A stretch of 64,000 bases of DNA from DASQHY01 sp035602605. GTDB taxonomy: Bacteria; Acidobacteriota; Terriglobia; Acidiferrales; UBA7541. Below the pieces are notes generated by a model. The model was not told where the DNA came from, did not search any database, and was given only the letters and a program-made list of their open reading frames with translations. The DNA is taken from assembly GCA_035602605.1 (NCBI GenBank), contig DATNLZ010000069.1, positions 124,001 through 188,000 of the forward strand, in the 5' to 3' direction. The position numbers and the translations under genes were made by a program. Below, piece by piece: positions 9,441 to 17,920 of the stretch (positions within the stretch are counted from its first letter, which is position 1; each line of letters begins with the position of its first letter).

Positions 9441-9489
9441 TAGAACGGTCTCCTAATGGTTGCTGGTTCGAGTCCTGCCCGGCTCACCA
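9441..9489 (+). pseudogene. Decayed 3' half of a tRNA (Arg-CCT-like)
   Basis: The segment reads like the second half of a tRNA: a possible anticodon loop CTCCTAA (anticodon CCT) at about 9450-9456, a T-arm loop TTCGAGT preceded by GCTGG, and an acceptor strand CCGGCTCA followed by CCA. The anticodon stem is broken by a short deletion, the T-stem has a mismatch, and no matching 5' acceptor (GAGCCGG) or D-arm lies upstream. It is therefore not a working tRNA. Such 3' ends are commonly left at integrative-element attachment sites, but no integrase gene is in the window. Assignment to arginine rests on the loop only. Confidence 0.4.
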
Positions 9490-9562
9490 CCTATTTATTT
9501 AAATTCAGTTGTTTTTTTGGCGATTCTGCGCCAGTCTTCCGCCCAATAAGAGAGGAACGATC

Positions 9563-10675
9563 ATGAGAATGCGTGCGACGTTTACTTGCTCTTTATGTTT
9601 GCTCGCCTTTATGTTCGCTGTCCCAGTACCGCAGCGAGCTGCCAGGAAAGAAAGCCATCGACTTTACGTGGCTGTTCCCGGCATTCGCAACTATGTCGAA
9701 TACGGCGGCGTTGGAATCCTGGTCTACGATATTGATGCTGGATATAAATTCGTTAAACGGATTCCGACGTGGGATGTGCCGCCCGGGCAGATGCCGGAGA
9801 ATGTAAAAGGTATAGCTGCCAGCGCGAACACCGGCAAGCTTTATATCAGCACAACCAAGCGCTTAGCCTGTTTTGATCTGATTACGGAAAAAAAATTATG
9901 GGAGAAGACATACGACGGTGGCTCTGATCGCATGGCTCTCTCGCCCGATGGAAAGATACTTTACGTGCCTTCCTTCGAGGGGCCCCACTGGCATGTTGTT
10001 GATGCACTGACCGGAGACGTGATTGCAAAGATTGAGCCCAAATCGGGCGCGCATAACACAATTTACGGGCCGGATGGCTCGCGCGCGTATCTTGCGGGGC
10101 TGCATTCTCGGCTGCTTTCTGTGGCCGACACCAAGACCCACACCGCTGTGAGCACAGTCGGGCCATTTAGCAACTCGATTCGGCCGTTCACGATCAATGG
10201 CAGCCAGACGCTGTGCTTCGTCAACGTAAATGAGTTGCTCGGCTTTGAAGTTGGCGATTGCAAAACCGGAAAGATGTTGCATCGTGTGGAAGTGGCAGGC
10301 TTCCAGAAAGGGCCTACCAAACGCCACGGCTGTCCCAGCCATGGCATAGCACTCACGCCTGACGAAACAGAACTGTGGCTTGCCGACGCTGCAAACAGCG
10401 TCATACACGTCTTCGATGCCACAGTGATGCCGCCAAAACAGACAACCAGCATAAAGCTGCGAGACCAGCCCGGCTGGATCACCTTCGGCACCGACGGGCG
10501 GATAGCCTATCCATCAACCGGAGATGTCGTAGACATTCGCGCCAAACGCATAGTAGCGACTCTCGAAGACGAAACTGGAAGGCACGTGCAGAGCGAAAAG
10601 TTATTGGAGGTGGTCTTTGCCAATGGCAAGCCGGTTCGTGCGGGAGATCAGTTCGGAATCGGCGGGAAGCGATAA
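9563..10675 (+). CDS. Secreted YVTN-type beta-propeller protein
   Basis: Protein of 370 residues with an N-terminal signal peptide (MRMRATFTCSLCLLAFMFA) and repeated blades of the YVTN/lactonase-like beta-propeller type: DRMALSPDGKILYVPSFEG, YGPDGSRAYLAGL, IALTPDETELWLADA and WITFGTDGRIAYPS. Such proteins are extracytoplasmic binding scaffolds or, less often, lactonases and quinoprotein-like enzymes; no catalytic residues can be assigned here. ATG 9563 is chosen because it starts the signal peptide and follows AGAGGAACG. It lies 69 bases upstream of the DgoK-like gene on the same strand; whether they share a transcript is uncertain. It follows directly on a tRNA remnant, so it may belong to imported DNA. 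Confidence 0.7.
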   Translation: MRMRATFTCSLCLLAFMFAVPVPQRAARKESHRLYVAVPGIRNYVEYGGVGILVYDIDAGYKFVKRIPTWDVPPGQMPENVKGIAASANTGKLYISTTKRLACFDLITEKKLWEKTYDGGSDRMALSPDGKILYVPSFEGPHWHVVDALTGDVIAKIEPKSGAHNTIYGPDGSRAYLAGLHSRLLSVADTKTHTAVSTVGPFSNSIRPFTINGSQTLCFVNVNELLGFEVGDCKTGKMLHRVEVAGFQKGPTKRHGCPSHGIALTPDETELWLADAANSVIHVFDATVMPPKQTTSIKLRDQPGWITFGTDGRIAYPSTGDVVDIRAKRIVATLEDETGRHVQSEKLLEVVFANGKPVRAGDQFGIGGKR

Positions 10676-10744
10676 GCAAGATTGCGCGAGCTTTGGCGAT
10701 TAAGCTGCCCTTAGCTCAAAACTCGAGAGACCGCGAACCAGTTT

Positions 10745-11785
10745 ATGATCCACGTTGAAGCTAAAAGCGACGAGGTGTGCGCGATTTATGTAGACATGGG
10801 AACGACAAACACGAGCGGCTGGCTTATGCGCGGCAGCGAAATCATTTCCCGGGCTAGTAAGCCTGTAGGAGTGCGTGACACCGCGCGGGAGCGATCGCCT
10901 GCCAAAATAAAAACGGCACTGAAAGAACTTGTGACAGAATTACGAATGTTAGCGGGGGATGCTTCAAGGTTGTGCGTGCCGGTTTGCGTCGCGGCCTCTG
11001 GAATGATTGGCTCGCCGCTGGGGCTCGTCGAAATACCTCATGTGCAAGCCCCCGCGAGTCTTACAGAGCTAGCTGCCTCGTCGCGATGGGTTGACTTTCC
11101 TGAGGTGGCTGCTCTGCCAATACTGCTCGTACCTGGTGTGCGTTCTGGGCCACCGCAACCGAGGATTAATCTGATCCAGGAGGCCGACGTCATGCGTGGC
11201 GAGGAGACTTTGAGTGTTGGATTGCTGGCCCTCGGATTAGCCAAGCCCCCCGCTGTGGTGCTGAACCTTGGGTCTCATTGGAAAGCGATTCAACTTGGTG
11301 GCCAAGGACAGATAGAATCAAGCGTTACATCACTTTCGGGCGAGCTCATTCACGCTGCGCAGACGCAAACAATTCTGGCCAGCGCTGTTGTGAACAAACG
11401 CGCTACGACAATAGACGAGCACTGGATGGAGGCAGGCATGAACGAGCAGCGTCGGTCGGGTTTGCCTCGCGCTCTGTTCTGCGTGCGCCTCCTGGAACTT
11501 GCCAACGAAGGAACACCCGAGGACCGGCTGTCATTTCTGATAGGGGCTTTCATTGCGGTGGACCTGGATGCGCTAATCTCCCGAGGAGTTCTCGCACGCG
11601 ATAGTCAAGTGGCGATAGTTGGGGCCGCGGCATTGGCCGAGGCCTGGCGGTACGCACTCACGCAAAGGTCCATATCAGCAATTGTGCTGACTGCAGCTGA
11701 AGCTGAGCAAGCATTATTGACTGGACTCAGGTGCATGCTAATGCATGCATGGCAGCGACGAGTCGTCGGTAACGCCACGAAATAG
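10745..11785 (+). CDS. dgoK: 2-dehydro-3-deoxygalactonokinase (DgoK-like)
   Basis: Sugar-acid kinase of the DgoK family, which phosphorylates 2-keto-3-deoxygalactonate in the DeLey-Doudoroff pathway. The N-terminal nucleotide-binding start YVDMGTTNTSGWLM, the catalytic-region motif EADVMRGEETLSVGLLAL, the segment LNLGSHWKAIQL and the late FLIGAFIAVDLDALI fit the family, at a normal length of 346 residues. ATG 10745. The usual partner aldolase (dgoA) is not in the window, but an IlvD/Edd-type sugar-acid dehydratase follows 304 bases downstream on the same strand, supporting a role in hexonate or pentonate breakdown. The exact substrate could differ from galactonate. Confidence 0.75.
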   Translation: MIHVEAKSDEVCAIYVDMGTTNTSGWLMRGSEIISRASKPVGVRDTARERSPAKIKTALKELVTELRMLAGDASRLCVPVCVAASGMIGSPLGLVEIPHVQAPASLTELAASSRWVDFPEVAALPILLVPGVRSGPPQPRINLIQEADVMRGEETLSVGLLALGLAKPPAVVLNLGSHWKAIQLGGQGQIESSVTSLSGELIHAAQTQTILASAVVNKRATTIDEHWMEAGMNEQRRSGLPRALFCVRLLELANEGTPEDRLSFLIGAFIAVDLDALISRGVLARDSQVAIVGAAALAEAWRYALTQRSISAIVLTAAEAEQALLTGLRCMLMHAWQRRVVGNATK

Positions 11786-12089
11786 CGGAGGGTGGAGCGA
11801 GCCGAAGAGTTTCCGGGCAAACAAAATGATGGCAACCCAGACGGTGCTTGAGGCTCCCATCACTGATCGCGCTCGAAGGCATATCCTGCGACGAATTATT
11901 TGCTACGGTCGGGCTAATCAACTCAGTCGCAATCTCGGAGGTTTTGTCGGTCCTATAGGATGGGATATTTGAACAACAGGACGAATTCTTTGTTGGGAGG
12001 CACACTGTCTCTTTCGCTGTCAGCGCTCCTGGCAGCCGGATTGGTTCTTTCGGTTCGAGCAACTCAAAAAGACATCGGGAGATAGACTT
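11786..12089. other. Gap between dgoK and dehydratase genes
   Basis: 304 bases with no recognisable gene. Open frames here have no ribosome binding site or known domain. GGGAGATAGACTT just before 12090 gives the dehydratase a plausible Shine-Dalgarno. An operator may be present but I cannot identify one. Confidence 0.4.
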
Positions 12090-13799
12090 ATGGCATTCCG
12101 CAGTTCGGCATGGTTTGGCCGGGCCGACAGGGACGGTTTCATCCATCGCAGTTGGATGAAGAATCAAGGTTTGCCTGATCATCTGTTTGATGGGCGGCCG
12201 GTGATCGGCATTTGCAACACGTGGTCGGAGTTGACCCCATGCAATGCACACTTCCGTGACATCGCAAACGACGTGAAGAGCGGGGTCTATGAAGCGGGAG
12301 GATTCCCGCTGGAATTCCCGGTCATGTCTCTCGGAGAAACTTTGATGCGGCCAACGACCATGCTCTTCCGCAATCTCGTCAGCATGGACGTGGAAGAATC
12401 CATCCGCGCCAACCCGCTCGATGGAGTGGTGCTGCTGGCGGGATGCGACAAGACCACGCCAGCTCTCTTGATGGGCGCGGCGAGTTGCGACCTGCCGGCC
12501 CTGATGGTATCTGGTGGCCCGATGCTCAACGGGAAATTTCGCGGACGAGATATCGGATCGGGGACCGACGTGTGGAGGTTCAGTGAGGACGTGCGCTGCG
12601 GCGCAATGGATTTGTGCGAATTCATGCAAGCGGAAGCGTGCATGAGTCGCTCGGCAGGTCATTGCATGACGATGGGCACGGCTTCGACGATGGCCTGCGT
12701 CGTCGAGGCGCTTGGTATGGGACTGCCAATGAACGCGGCCATTCCAGCAGTTGATTCCCGGCGATACACGCTGGCCCATATGGCTGGACAGCGAATCGTA
12801 AAGATGGTCCACGAAGATCTGAAAATGTCGAAGATATTGACTCGCGCAGCGTTCGAGAATGCCATTCGCGCCGTTGGCGCCATTGGGGGCTCGACCAATG
12901 CGGTCATTCACCTGCTGGCCCTCGCTGGTCGAGTAGGCGTCAACCTAACGCTGGAAGACTGGGACCTTTTGGGCAGAGATGTACCCTGCCTGGTGAATCT
13001 GATGCCCTCGGGAAAGTATCTGATGGAAGATTTTTATTATGCCGGAGGCCTGCCTGCAGTGCTTCGCGAGTTGGATAGCATGATCCATCAGGAGGCATTG
13101 ACGGTGAACGGAAAAACGATAGGTGAGAATGTAGCCGACGCGCCTTGTTACAACCGTGATGTCATCAGGCCATTGCGCGAACCATTAAAGCCAAACAGCG
13201 GAATTGCTGTTTTGCGAGGCAATCTGTGCCCCGATGGAGCCGTGATTAAACCTTCAGCGGCCACGCCGAAATTGATGAAGCATCGCGGGCGGGCGGTTGT
13301 GTTTGAGAACATCGAGGAATTTCACACTCGAATCAATGACCCTGATCTTGAGGTCGATGAAACCTGCGTCATGGTGCTCAAAAATTGCGGTCCTCGCGGT
13401 TACCCGGGAATGGCTGAGGTCGGAAACATGCCTCTCCCGCCTAAACTCCTGAAAAAAGGGATTACCGATATGGTGCGCATCTCCGATGCGAGGATGAGCG
13501 GCACCGCCTATGGCACGGCGGTGCTCCATATATCGCCGGAAGCTGCCGCGGGCGGTGCCCTCGCGCTTGTACAGCCAGGAGACATGATTGAGCTGGATGT
13601 CGCGGCGCGGCGATTGCATCTGGATGTGCCCGAGACCGAGATGGCGCGGCGGCGTGCTGGATGGAAACCGCCACGGCGAGTTTTCGAGCGGGGCTACTAC
13701 AAACTGTATTACGAACATGTCCTGCAGGCCGATCGCGGCGCCGATCTGGATTTCTTGGTGGGTGGAAGCGGCGCCGGTGTGCCGCGGGATTGTCACTGA
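12090..13799 (+). CDS. IlvD/Edd family dehydratase (sugar-acid dehydratase-like)
   Basis: Iron-sulfur dehydratase of the IlvD/Edd family, 569 residues. The three likely cluster ligands C51 (SELTPCNAH), C119 (AGCDKTTP) and C192 (SAGHCMTMGT) are placed as in the [2Fe-2S] L-arabonate/dihydroxy-acid dehydratase branch. The late motif RISDARMSGTAYGTAVLH is also intact. Overall character (ICNTWSELTPC, EFPVMSLGE) resembles L-arabonate dehydratase more than the branched-chain IlvD, and the neighbouring DgoK-like kinase supports a sugar-acid substrate. Arabonate, galactonate and xylonate are all possible. ATG 12090 follows GGGAGATAGACTT. A long open frame on the opposite strand is a shadow of this gene. 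Confidence 0.8.
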   Translation: MAFRSSAWFGRADRDGFIHRSWMKNQGLPDHLFDGRPVIGICNTWSELTPCNAHFRDIANDVKSGVYEAGGFPLEFPVMSLGETLMRPTTMLFRNLVSMDVEESIRANPLDGVVLLAGCDKTTPALLMGAASCDLPALMVSGGPMLNGKFRGRDIGSGTDVWRFSEDVRCGAMDLCEFMQAEACMSRSAGHCMTMGTASTMACVVEALGMGLPMNAAIPAVDSRRYTLAHMAGQRIVKMVHEDLKMSKILTRAAFENAIRAVGAIGGSTNAVIHLLALAGRVGVNLTLEDWDLLGRDVPCLVNLMPSGKYLMEDFYYAGGLPAVLRELDSMIHQEALTVNGKTIGENVADAPCYNRDVIRPLREPLKPNSGIAVLRGNLCPDGAVIKPSAATPKLMKHRGRAVVFENIEEFHTRINDPDLEVDETCVMVLKNCGPRGYPGMAEVGNMPLPPKLLKKGITDMVRISDARMSGTAYGTAVLHISPEAAAGGALALVQPGDMIELDVAARRLHLDVPETEMARRRAGWKPPRRVFERGYYKLYYEHVLQADRGADLDFLVGGSGAGVPRDCH

Positions 13800-13866
13800 G
13801 CGAACCTGTGGTTTTGCGGGACCACTGCCAGTCGGCAACCTTGACTGAGTTGCGGTAACGGATGAC

Positions 13867-14682
13867 TCAGCGAGGAAACCACCGAGGATTCGTGAAAATT
13901 CCATTGACGTAACCCATCCGGTACACGATTAGCAAACCGAAACCCAGACTGATGAGCCCCGATGCGAGACCGAGTGCGCGGTTGAGCCTGCCAAAACGAT
14001 GTTGCGAGTAGGTGAACGGCAAGGCGATCGCCGCAGTAACCAGCATCATGCCCGCAATTGTGCCTACACCAAACACAAGCAGGTAAGCGACCGCCCAGAA
14101 TGGATTGCGAATCGTTGTCAGCACCAGCAAAGCAACCGCTGCCGAACCAGCAAGACCGTGCACGATACCCACAATCAGCGGACGCAATAACTGATAGACA
14201 CCGAGCCGCGCAAAATTCCGATCCATCCAGCTCACTGGTGTGGCGTCTTCCGCATGACCGTGATTTTCAGGATCGTGGCCATGAGGATGGTTGTGAACAT
14301 AGTCGCCGTGGCTATGGGCATGCCCATGTACGGGGCGCGCATGCGCATGATCTCCCGCAGGCGCAGGTGTGAACATCTCCGTAATCCAACGCAGCATCCC
14401 TGACAGATTCAGAAATCCGAGAAGGATTAACATTAGGCCCACAGACAGCTCCATGGTAAGGCCAAGCCTGGGCGAAATAACGAATCCAAATAAAATGATG
14501 GCCGAACCCACAATAAAAATTGTAATGGTATGGCCGGTTCCCCAAAGAATACCGATGATCGCCGCATTTCGTATGCTCGGCTGACGGCTAACGATCGTTG
14601 TTACGGCAATAACGTGATCGGGATCGGTTGCGTGACGCATCCCGAGAAAAAATCCCAGCGCAATGATGGAAACAACGATCAT
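13867..14682 (-). CDS. NixA/HoxN-type nickel/cobalt transporter-like protein
   Basis: Membrane transporter-like protein with about six hydrophobic segments. Helix 1 carries the metal-selectivity motif HATDPDHV of NiCoT/UreH-type nickel and cobalt permeases. A cytoplasmic loop at about residues 115-145 is extremely His-rich (HAHARPVHGHAHSHGDY and more), a feature of Ni/Co handling. A second conserved helix reads VGIVHGLAGSAAVALLVL. Length 271 residues fits the UreH-like subgroup. No urease or hydrogenase genes lie in the window, so the client enzyme is unknown. It converges with the dehydratase gene and is monocistronic here. Confidence 0.8.
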   Translation of the reverse strand: MIVVSIIALGFFLGMRHATDPDHVIAVTTIVSRQPSIRNAAIIGILWGTGHTITIFIVGSAIILFGFVISPRLGLTMELSVGLMLILLGFLNLSGMLRWITEMFTPAPAGDHAHARPVHGHAHSHGDYVHNHPHGHDPENHGHAEDATPVSWMDRNFARLGVYQLLRPLIVGIVHGLAGSAAVALLVLTTIRNPFWAVAYLLVFGVGTIAGMMLVTAAIALPFTYSQHRFGRLNRALGLASGLISLGFGLLIVYRMGYVNGIFTNPRWFPR

Positions 14683-15032
14683 CGTTTTAGAATTCGAATT
14701 CTTGCCGTGCTCTCGTGTGACTCTGAGTGCCGAGAGTCAAGACTATCTTCCGGCCTGAGCAAGCCTTTCAGATTTACGCCTGTGGGCGCCCGTTTTGCAA
14801 CTCTATTTGAAGGGTCACCGCGGACTGGTCGAGCCGTCGGTTATTGGTGGGTACGAGAATCGAGGATTACACCCTTTTAGAACAATAGGACTGCTAGCGT
14901 ATTGACAAGCGATAAGCCAGATTACACACTACATTTGAACTATACCGGTTGATTGGCTCACCATCGCTTCGATAATCGTCTTGGATGGAGCCAGCGCGTC
15001 TGCGGCCTGAAACTGTGTGAACTGAGTCTCGT
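14683..15032. other. Divergent intergenic region
   Basis: 350 bases between the divergent metal transporter and PilZ genes. No gene, RNA or repeat is evident. A TTGACA hexamer at 14902-14907 points toward the PilZ gene, but its best -10 partner (TACACT) has a short 15-base spacer, so I do not call it a promoter. Confidence 0.4.
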
Positions 15033-15401
15033 ATGATCGAAGAAAAGCGTCGACATCGTCGCGTTGCGACACCGATGGGGATGTGGGTGAAGTGGGAGGC
15101 CTCCGGCAATAAGTCTGTTTCCCGTGTTTGCGATCTCACCATATGTGGACTCTTCATATCAACACCCGACCCACCCGCGGTTGGGACGATCGTCAAACTC
15201 CTTTTCGTTGTGCCGGAAGGTGAGATTAGAACCCAATCCGTTGTTCGAAACTCTATACCAAACAAGGGAATGGGAGTTGAGATTACCGCGATGCGTGCCG
15301 AGGATCGAGCGCGCCTCGGCAAACTTGTGAAACGCCTTAGCCGCGTACAAGACTCAGATAAGCCTTCGTATAGAGAAATTATACCGGCCGGTGGACGTTA
15401 A
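15033..15401 (+). CDS. Single-domain PilZ protein
   Basis: Compact 122-residue PilZ domain protein. PilZ domains bind cyclic di-GMP through an RxxxR motif near the start and a downstream D/NxSxxG motif. Here EKRRHRRVATPM supplies the arginine motif and CDLTICGLFIST gives D-x-T-x-x-G, a conservative variant of the second motif. No other domain is present, so it would act as a diffusible c-di-GMP receptor. Tail to tail with a NarL-type response regulator whose stop is 17 bases away. Confidence 0.8.
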   Translation: MIEEKRRHRRVATPMGMWVKWEASGNKSVSRVCDLTICGLFISTPDPPAVGTIVKLLFVVPEGEIRTQSVVRNSIPNKGMGVEITAMRAEDRARLGKLVKRLSRVQDSDKPSYREIIPAGGR

Positions 15402-15418
15402 CGCCCCAGATGCCCCAC

Positions 15419-16063
15419 CTAGGCCTCAACCATCTTACTTCGTATGGCGTATCGCACCAGTGCATTGGCGGAGTGAAGATCCAATTTGCGCATGATGTTC
15501 GATCGGTGGGTTTCGACGGTTCTGACGGTAATTCCAAGCGCCTCAGCAACTTCCTTATTGCTGTTGCCGACCGCGACAAGACGGGTGATTTCGACCTCGC
15601 GCCTAGTCAACTGGGTCGTGGATGACTTAGCCGTGCCACGCTTTAGATAGCCCTCAAGCACTATTTCGGAGACCTTGGAGGTAAGAAAATGCCTGTGTCC
15701 AGCCACGGCCTTCACCCCAGCCACTAGCCTGCGTCCTAGATCGGATTTCAAGATGTACCCTTTGGCGCCTGCCTGCAGCACGCGGCGTACCAGTTGCTCG
15801 GATTCGTGCATCGTTAGAATCAAAATCTCGGTTCTAGGAACTGCCTCTCGGATTTGGTGCGTCGCTTCGAGACCATCTAAGCGAGGCATACTAATATCCA
15901 AAATAACGACGTCAGGCTTCAGCTTCTGCGCCTTTTCCACGGCCTCCTGGCCGTGTACTGCCTGACCCACTACTTCCCAACTGGGCTGACGGTGCACCAG
16001 TTCGATCACGCCGCGCCGGATAAGCTCGTGGTCATCGGCCACCAAAATGCGAATCTTTCTCAC
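15419..16063 (-). CDS. NarL/FixJ-type response regulator
   Basis: Two-component response regulator of 214 residues. Receiver domain: IRILVADDHELIRRGV with the acidic pair, phospho-acceptor Asp in PDVVILDISMPRLDG, Thr in ILILTMHES and Lys in AGAKGYILKS. The C-terminal LuxR/GerE helix-turn-helix is RREVEITRLVAVGNSNKEVAEAL...TVETHRSNI. A GTG start at 16063 is chosen because it begins the receiver and follows GAGGCG at normal spacing; the frame continues upstream to 16306 without family similarity. No adjacent kinase; a soluble histidine kinase lies in the gas vesicle locus about 10 kb away, but pairing is speculative. Confidence 0.85.
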   Translation of the reverse strand: MRKIRILVADDHELIRRGVIELVHRQPSWEVVGQAVHGQEAVEKAQKLKPDVVILDISMPRLDGLEATHQIREAVPRTEILILTMHESEQLVRRVLQAGAKGYILKSDLGRRLVAGVKAVAGHRHFLTSKVSEIVLEGYLKRGTAKSSTTQLTRREVEITRLVAVGNSNKEVAEALGITVRTVETHRSNIMRKLDLHSANALVRYAIRSKMVEA

Positions 16064-16586
16064 TGAATCGCCTCGCGCAGGGGTATCACGACCGAACCGT
16101 CGTGCCCCTAAAGGCAACTTGAAATCCTTCTCCCGACCCTCTCTTTCGCTTTGTATCCAAGAAATCCGAGCCACAACCCAGCAAGGGAACCCACGATCGC
16201 GAGTGCGGCAAACAGAGTAACGATACCGGCGCGCTATACCAGCATATAGCGCTAACCGCATAACAACCCTGGCAATATGATACCACCGGTCAGCCAGGCC
16301 GAGCATGTCCAGCCGTTCCGGTTCTTTACACGCCTTGCAAGATCAAGTGCCGCATCGCAAGCCGCTACAGCCTTCAAAACGGAAAGTGCCACCACATGAG
16401 AATCGTACGAACCGGTCAAAACCACGCTTGAGGCAATCGTGGGTCCGCTTATAGCAACACAAACACGCTCCTACCTGCATTCAACGCCTATTGGAGCTGT
16501 TCACCTCATCGCTTTCCCAAACAAGCAAATGTTCCAGCGGGAGGCCTTTTGCGGGATTACCCGGCCCCGAGTGGTTCGCGGGCGCG
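16064..16586. other. Gene-poor intergenic stretch
   Basis: About 520 bases with no supportable gene. Open frames on both strands lack ribosome binding sites and known domains. It leads into the conserved leader element at 16587. Confidence 0.4.
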
Positions 16587-16667
16587 TAGGGGATTGGACG
16601 TACGTATACCTCGGCATTGCGCCCAAGCGACCTGCTGTTCCATAAATGGAGTGTCACTGCAGGAGAG
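16587..16667 (+). promoter_or_regulatory. Conserved leader element, copy A
   Basis: An ~80-base stretch directly upstream of the 16676 gene that reappears on the minus strand at 23738-23659, upstream of another small gene. The best conserved part is 27 bases (16593-16619) with 24 identical, core CGTACGTAT and CCTCGGCATTG. Further matches are TGTTCCATAA and a terminal AGGAGAG that acts as Shine-Dalgarno in both places. A -35-like TTGGAC occurs in it without a clear -10. It may be a promoter plus 5' UTR, or an RNA element. Confidence 0.55.
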
Positions 16668-16675
16668 GCTCGCCT

Positions 16676-17116
16676 ATGGGGTTCGCGGGAATTGCAGACA
16701 CTACCGTTGATACCCGGGAGTGCCCCTTGCTGCAACGCCAGATTGGATTCGATTTAATGCCACGGAAAAAAAACAGGAGTCTGACGTCGGAGGTTAAACG
16801 TCAGGACCCTCTCTGCCTTGCCCTAACAGAGAGTCAGGCGATCACCGGGCACACGCAGATCAAAATTGCGAACCGAAGGCTGCGCAAAGCCCTGGAAGCC
16901 ATCACGGGCTGGAGAATGATTTCTAAGGGAGGCGTTCCCAAAAGCAAGTTTAAGTTAGCGGTCGAGTACGAGGATGCGCTACGCCAAGTTGAGGAAGCCT
17001 TCATGGCTGCAACGCTAGAGTGGTTTCTCAGCAGACCGTGCCCGCATTGCGGTTTGCGGCCCAGGGCAACTAAGGTACCGGCACGCGTGCGGGAGACGTT
17101 AGAAAAGTGTGGCTAA
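16676..17116 (+). CDS. Hypothetical protein with C-terminal CxxC
   Basis: 146-residue protein I do not recognise. The central region (residues ~40-115) is charged and helical (IANRRLRKALEAITGWRM, then KLAVEYEDALRQVEEAFMAA). The C-terminus has PCPHCGLRPR, half of a possible metal site. ATG 16676 is chosen because AGGAGAG lies eight bases upstream; an internal ATG at 16757 (MPRKKNRSL) is the alternative. It is preceded by the leader element shared with the 23418-23654 gene. Its end overlaps the tail of an XRE regulator on the other strand by four bases. Confidence 0.55.
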   Translation: MGFAGIADTTVDTRECPLLQRQIGFDLMPRKKNRSLTSEVKRQDPLCLALTESQAITGHTQIKIANRRLRKALEAITGWRMISKGGVPKSKFKLAVEYEDALRQVEEAFMAATLEWFLSRPCPHCGLRPRATKVPARVRETLEKCG

Positions 17117-17346
17117 CATTTCGGCTTACTCGCGCTCAAAAGATCGATCACGTCAACTCCGAGGGCCTTGGCGATTGCCCGGACGGTTTCGAGGCGTGGA
17201 TTGAAAACCGTGTCTTTTTCCAGACGCCAGATCGTGTGCGTTGTAACGCCCACGCGATGCGCCAGGGCCTCCTGGGTCAGCCGTGCCTTCAAACGCAATC
17301 GGCGAATCCTGGCCCCTTCTCGGGAGCATTTACTCTTGTTCGTCAT
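17113..17346 (-). CDS. XRE-family HTH regulator, single domain
   Basis: 77-residue DNA-binding protein consisting almost entirely of a Cro/C1-type helix-turn-helix: IRRLRLKARLTQEALAHRVG, then TTHTIWRLEKDTVFNPRLETV and AIAKALGVDVIDLL. No effector domain. It could be a small autonomous repressor; the target is unknown. It lies tail to tail with the 146-residue hypothetical gene, and its upstream side faces the zinc-ribbon gene, so both starts share the 17347-17632 interval. Confidence 0.8.
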   Translation of the reverse strand: MTNKSKCSREGARIRRLRLKARLTQEALAHRVGVTTHTIWRLEKDTVFNPRLETVRAIAKALGVDVIDLLSASKPKC

Positions 17347-17582
17347 GTAGCTCTTCGACCCGCATCTGGCATTACGTGGCTGGCAGCAGGCGACTCACCC
17401 CCTTGCTCATGATTCAATCGAGGACAAAAGATGCTGTCGCCGCAGTCACGGATCCATCTTTACGGGCTATTACCGTCCCTGATCGCGGCCATTTCGTTTG
17501 TTCTACGCCCATTCTCTATCGGCACACAGTGCCGAATGTCCGGGTTTTTGTAAATGGACACAAAGATTACATGATTAATGGC

Positions 17583-17611
17583 TTGACATAAATTATGTAT
17601 GTTCCTAATCT
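17583..17611 (+). promoter_or_regulatory. Candidate sigma-70-type promoter for zinc-ribbon gene
   Basis: TTGACA (17583-17588), a 17-base AT-rich spacer and TAATCT (17606-17611), ending about 20 bases before the GTG start at 17633. The -35 is a perfect consensus; the -10 is weak. Confidence 0.4.
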
Positions 17612-17632
17612 CTTGCGCAAAGGTTGTGAATT

Positions 17633-17848
17633 GTGGTCTGCATGAATCGAAACTGTCGCTATGTGTTTGACCTCCGAGAAGACGGTGAACAAAGCAGTTC
17701 GAAGACGCCCCTTAGAGATTGTCCGAAATGTGGCCACCTCCTGTCCAGCTTCTGCCCCTTCTGCACTCAAGTCCTGGACATTTTCTGGAAGGAAGTGTCT
17801 CCTCACTGCTTGCGCTGTGGTCGAGAGCTGAGGCCAGAATCTGTTTGA
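17633..17848 (+). CDS. Eight-cysteine zinc-ribbon protein, paralogue 1
   Basis: 71-residue protein with four cysteine pairs: CMNRNC near the start, CPKC, CPFC and CLRC. Eight cysteines suggest two structural zinc sites, like a double zinc ribbon. It is clearly paralogous to the protein encoded at 23103-23324 (shared pattern RDCPKCG, FCPFC, QxLDI, RCGREL), and even the DNA around the two starts is similar. GTG 17633 follows AAAGG at good spacing; ATG 17642 is the alternative. Function unknown: an adaptor or nucleic-acid-binding role is possible. It precedes a 95-residue helical protein on the same strand. Confidence 0.65.
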   Translation: MVCMNRNCRYVFDLREDGEQSSSKTPLRDCPKCGHLLSSFCPFCTQVLDIFWKEVSPHCLRCGRELRPESV

Positions 17849-17920
17849 TGCTGCTCCAGTCTGTGAGGATGCAATGAGAAGTCAACGGCCGGCACGGATA
17901 CAAACTTAAGAGGAGGGATA

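Larger units (their letters stand above)
9203..9562. other. Intergenic region with repeat and tRNA remnant
   Basis: 360 bases between the divergent OmpA and beta-propeller genes. It contains copy 2 of the 22-bp repeat (9267-9288) about 65 bases upstream of the OmpA start, and the tRNA 3' remnant at 9441-9489. An open frame across 9272-9502 is read through the tRNA-like sequence and is not considered a gene. Confidence 0.6.

Noticed and set aside
11727..12911. 394-residue open frame on the minus strand
   Set aside because: It lies mostly opposite the IlvD/Edd dehydratase, has a low-complexity His/Arg-rich composition and matches no domain; it is an antisense shadow of a GC-rich gene.
16439..16645. 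68-residue plus-strand open frame before the hypothetical gene
   Set aside because: It crosses the conserved leader element and lacks a ribosome binding site; the leader explains the conservation better.
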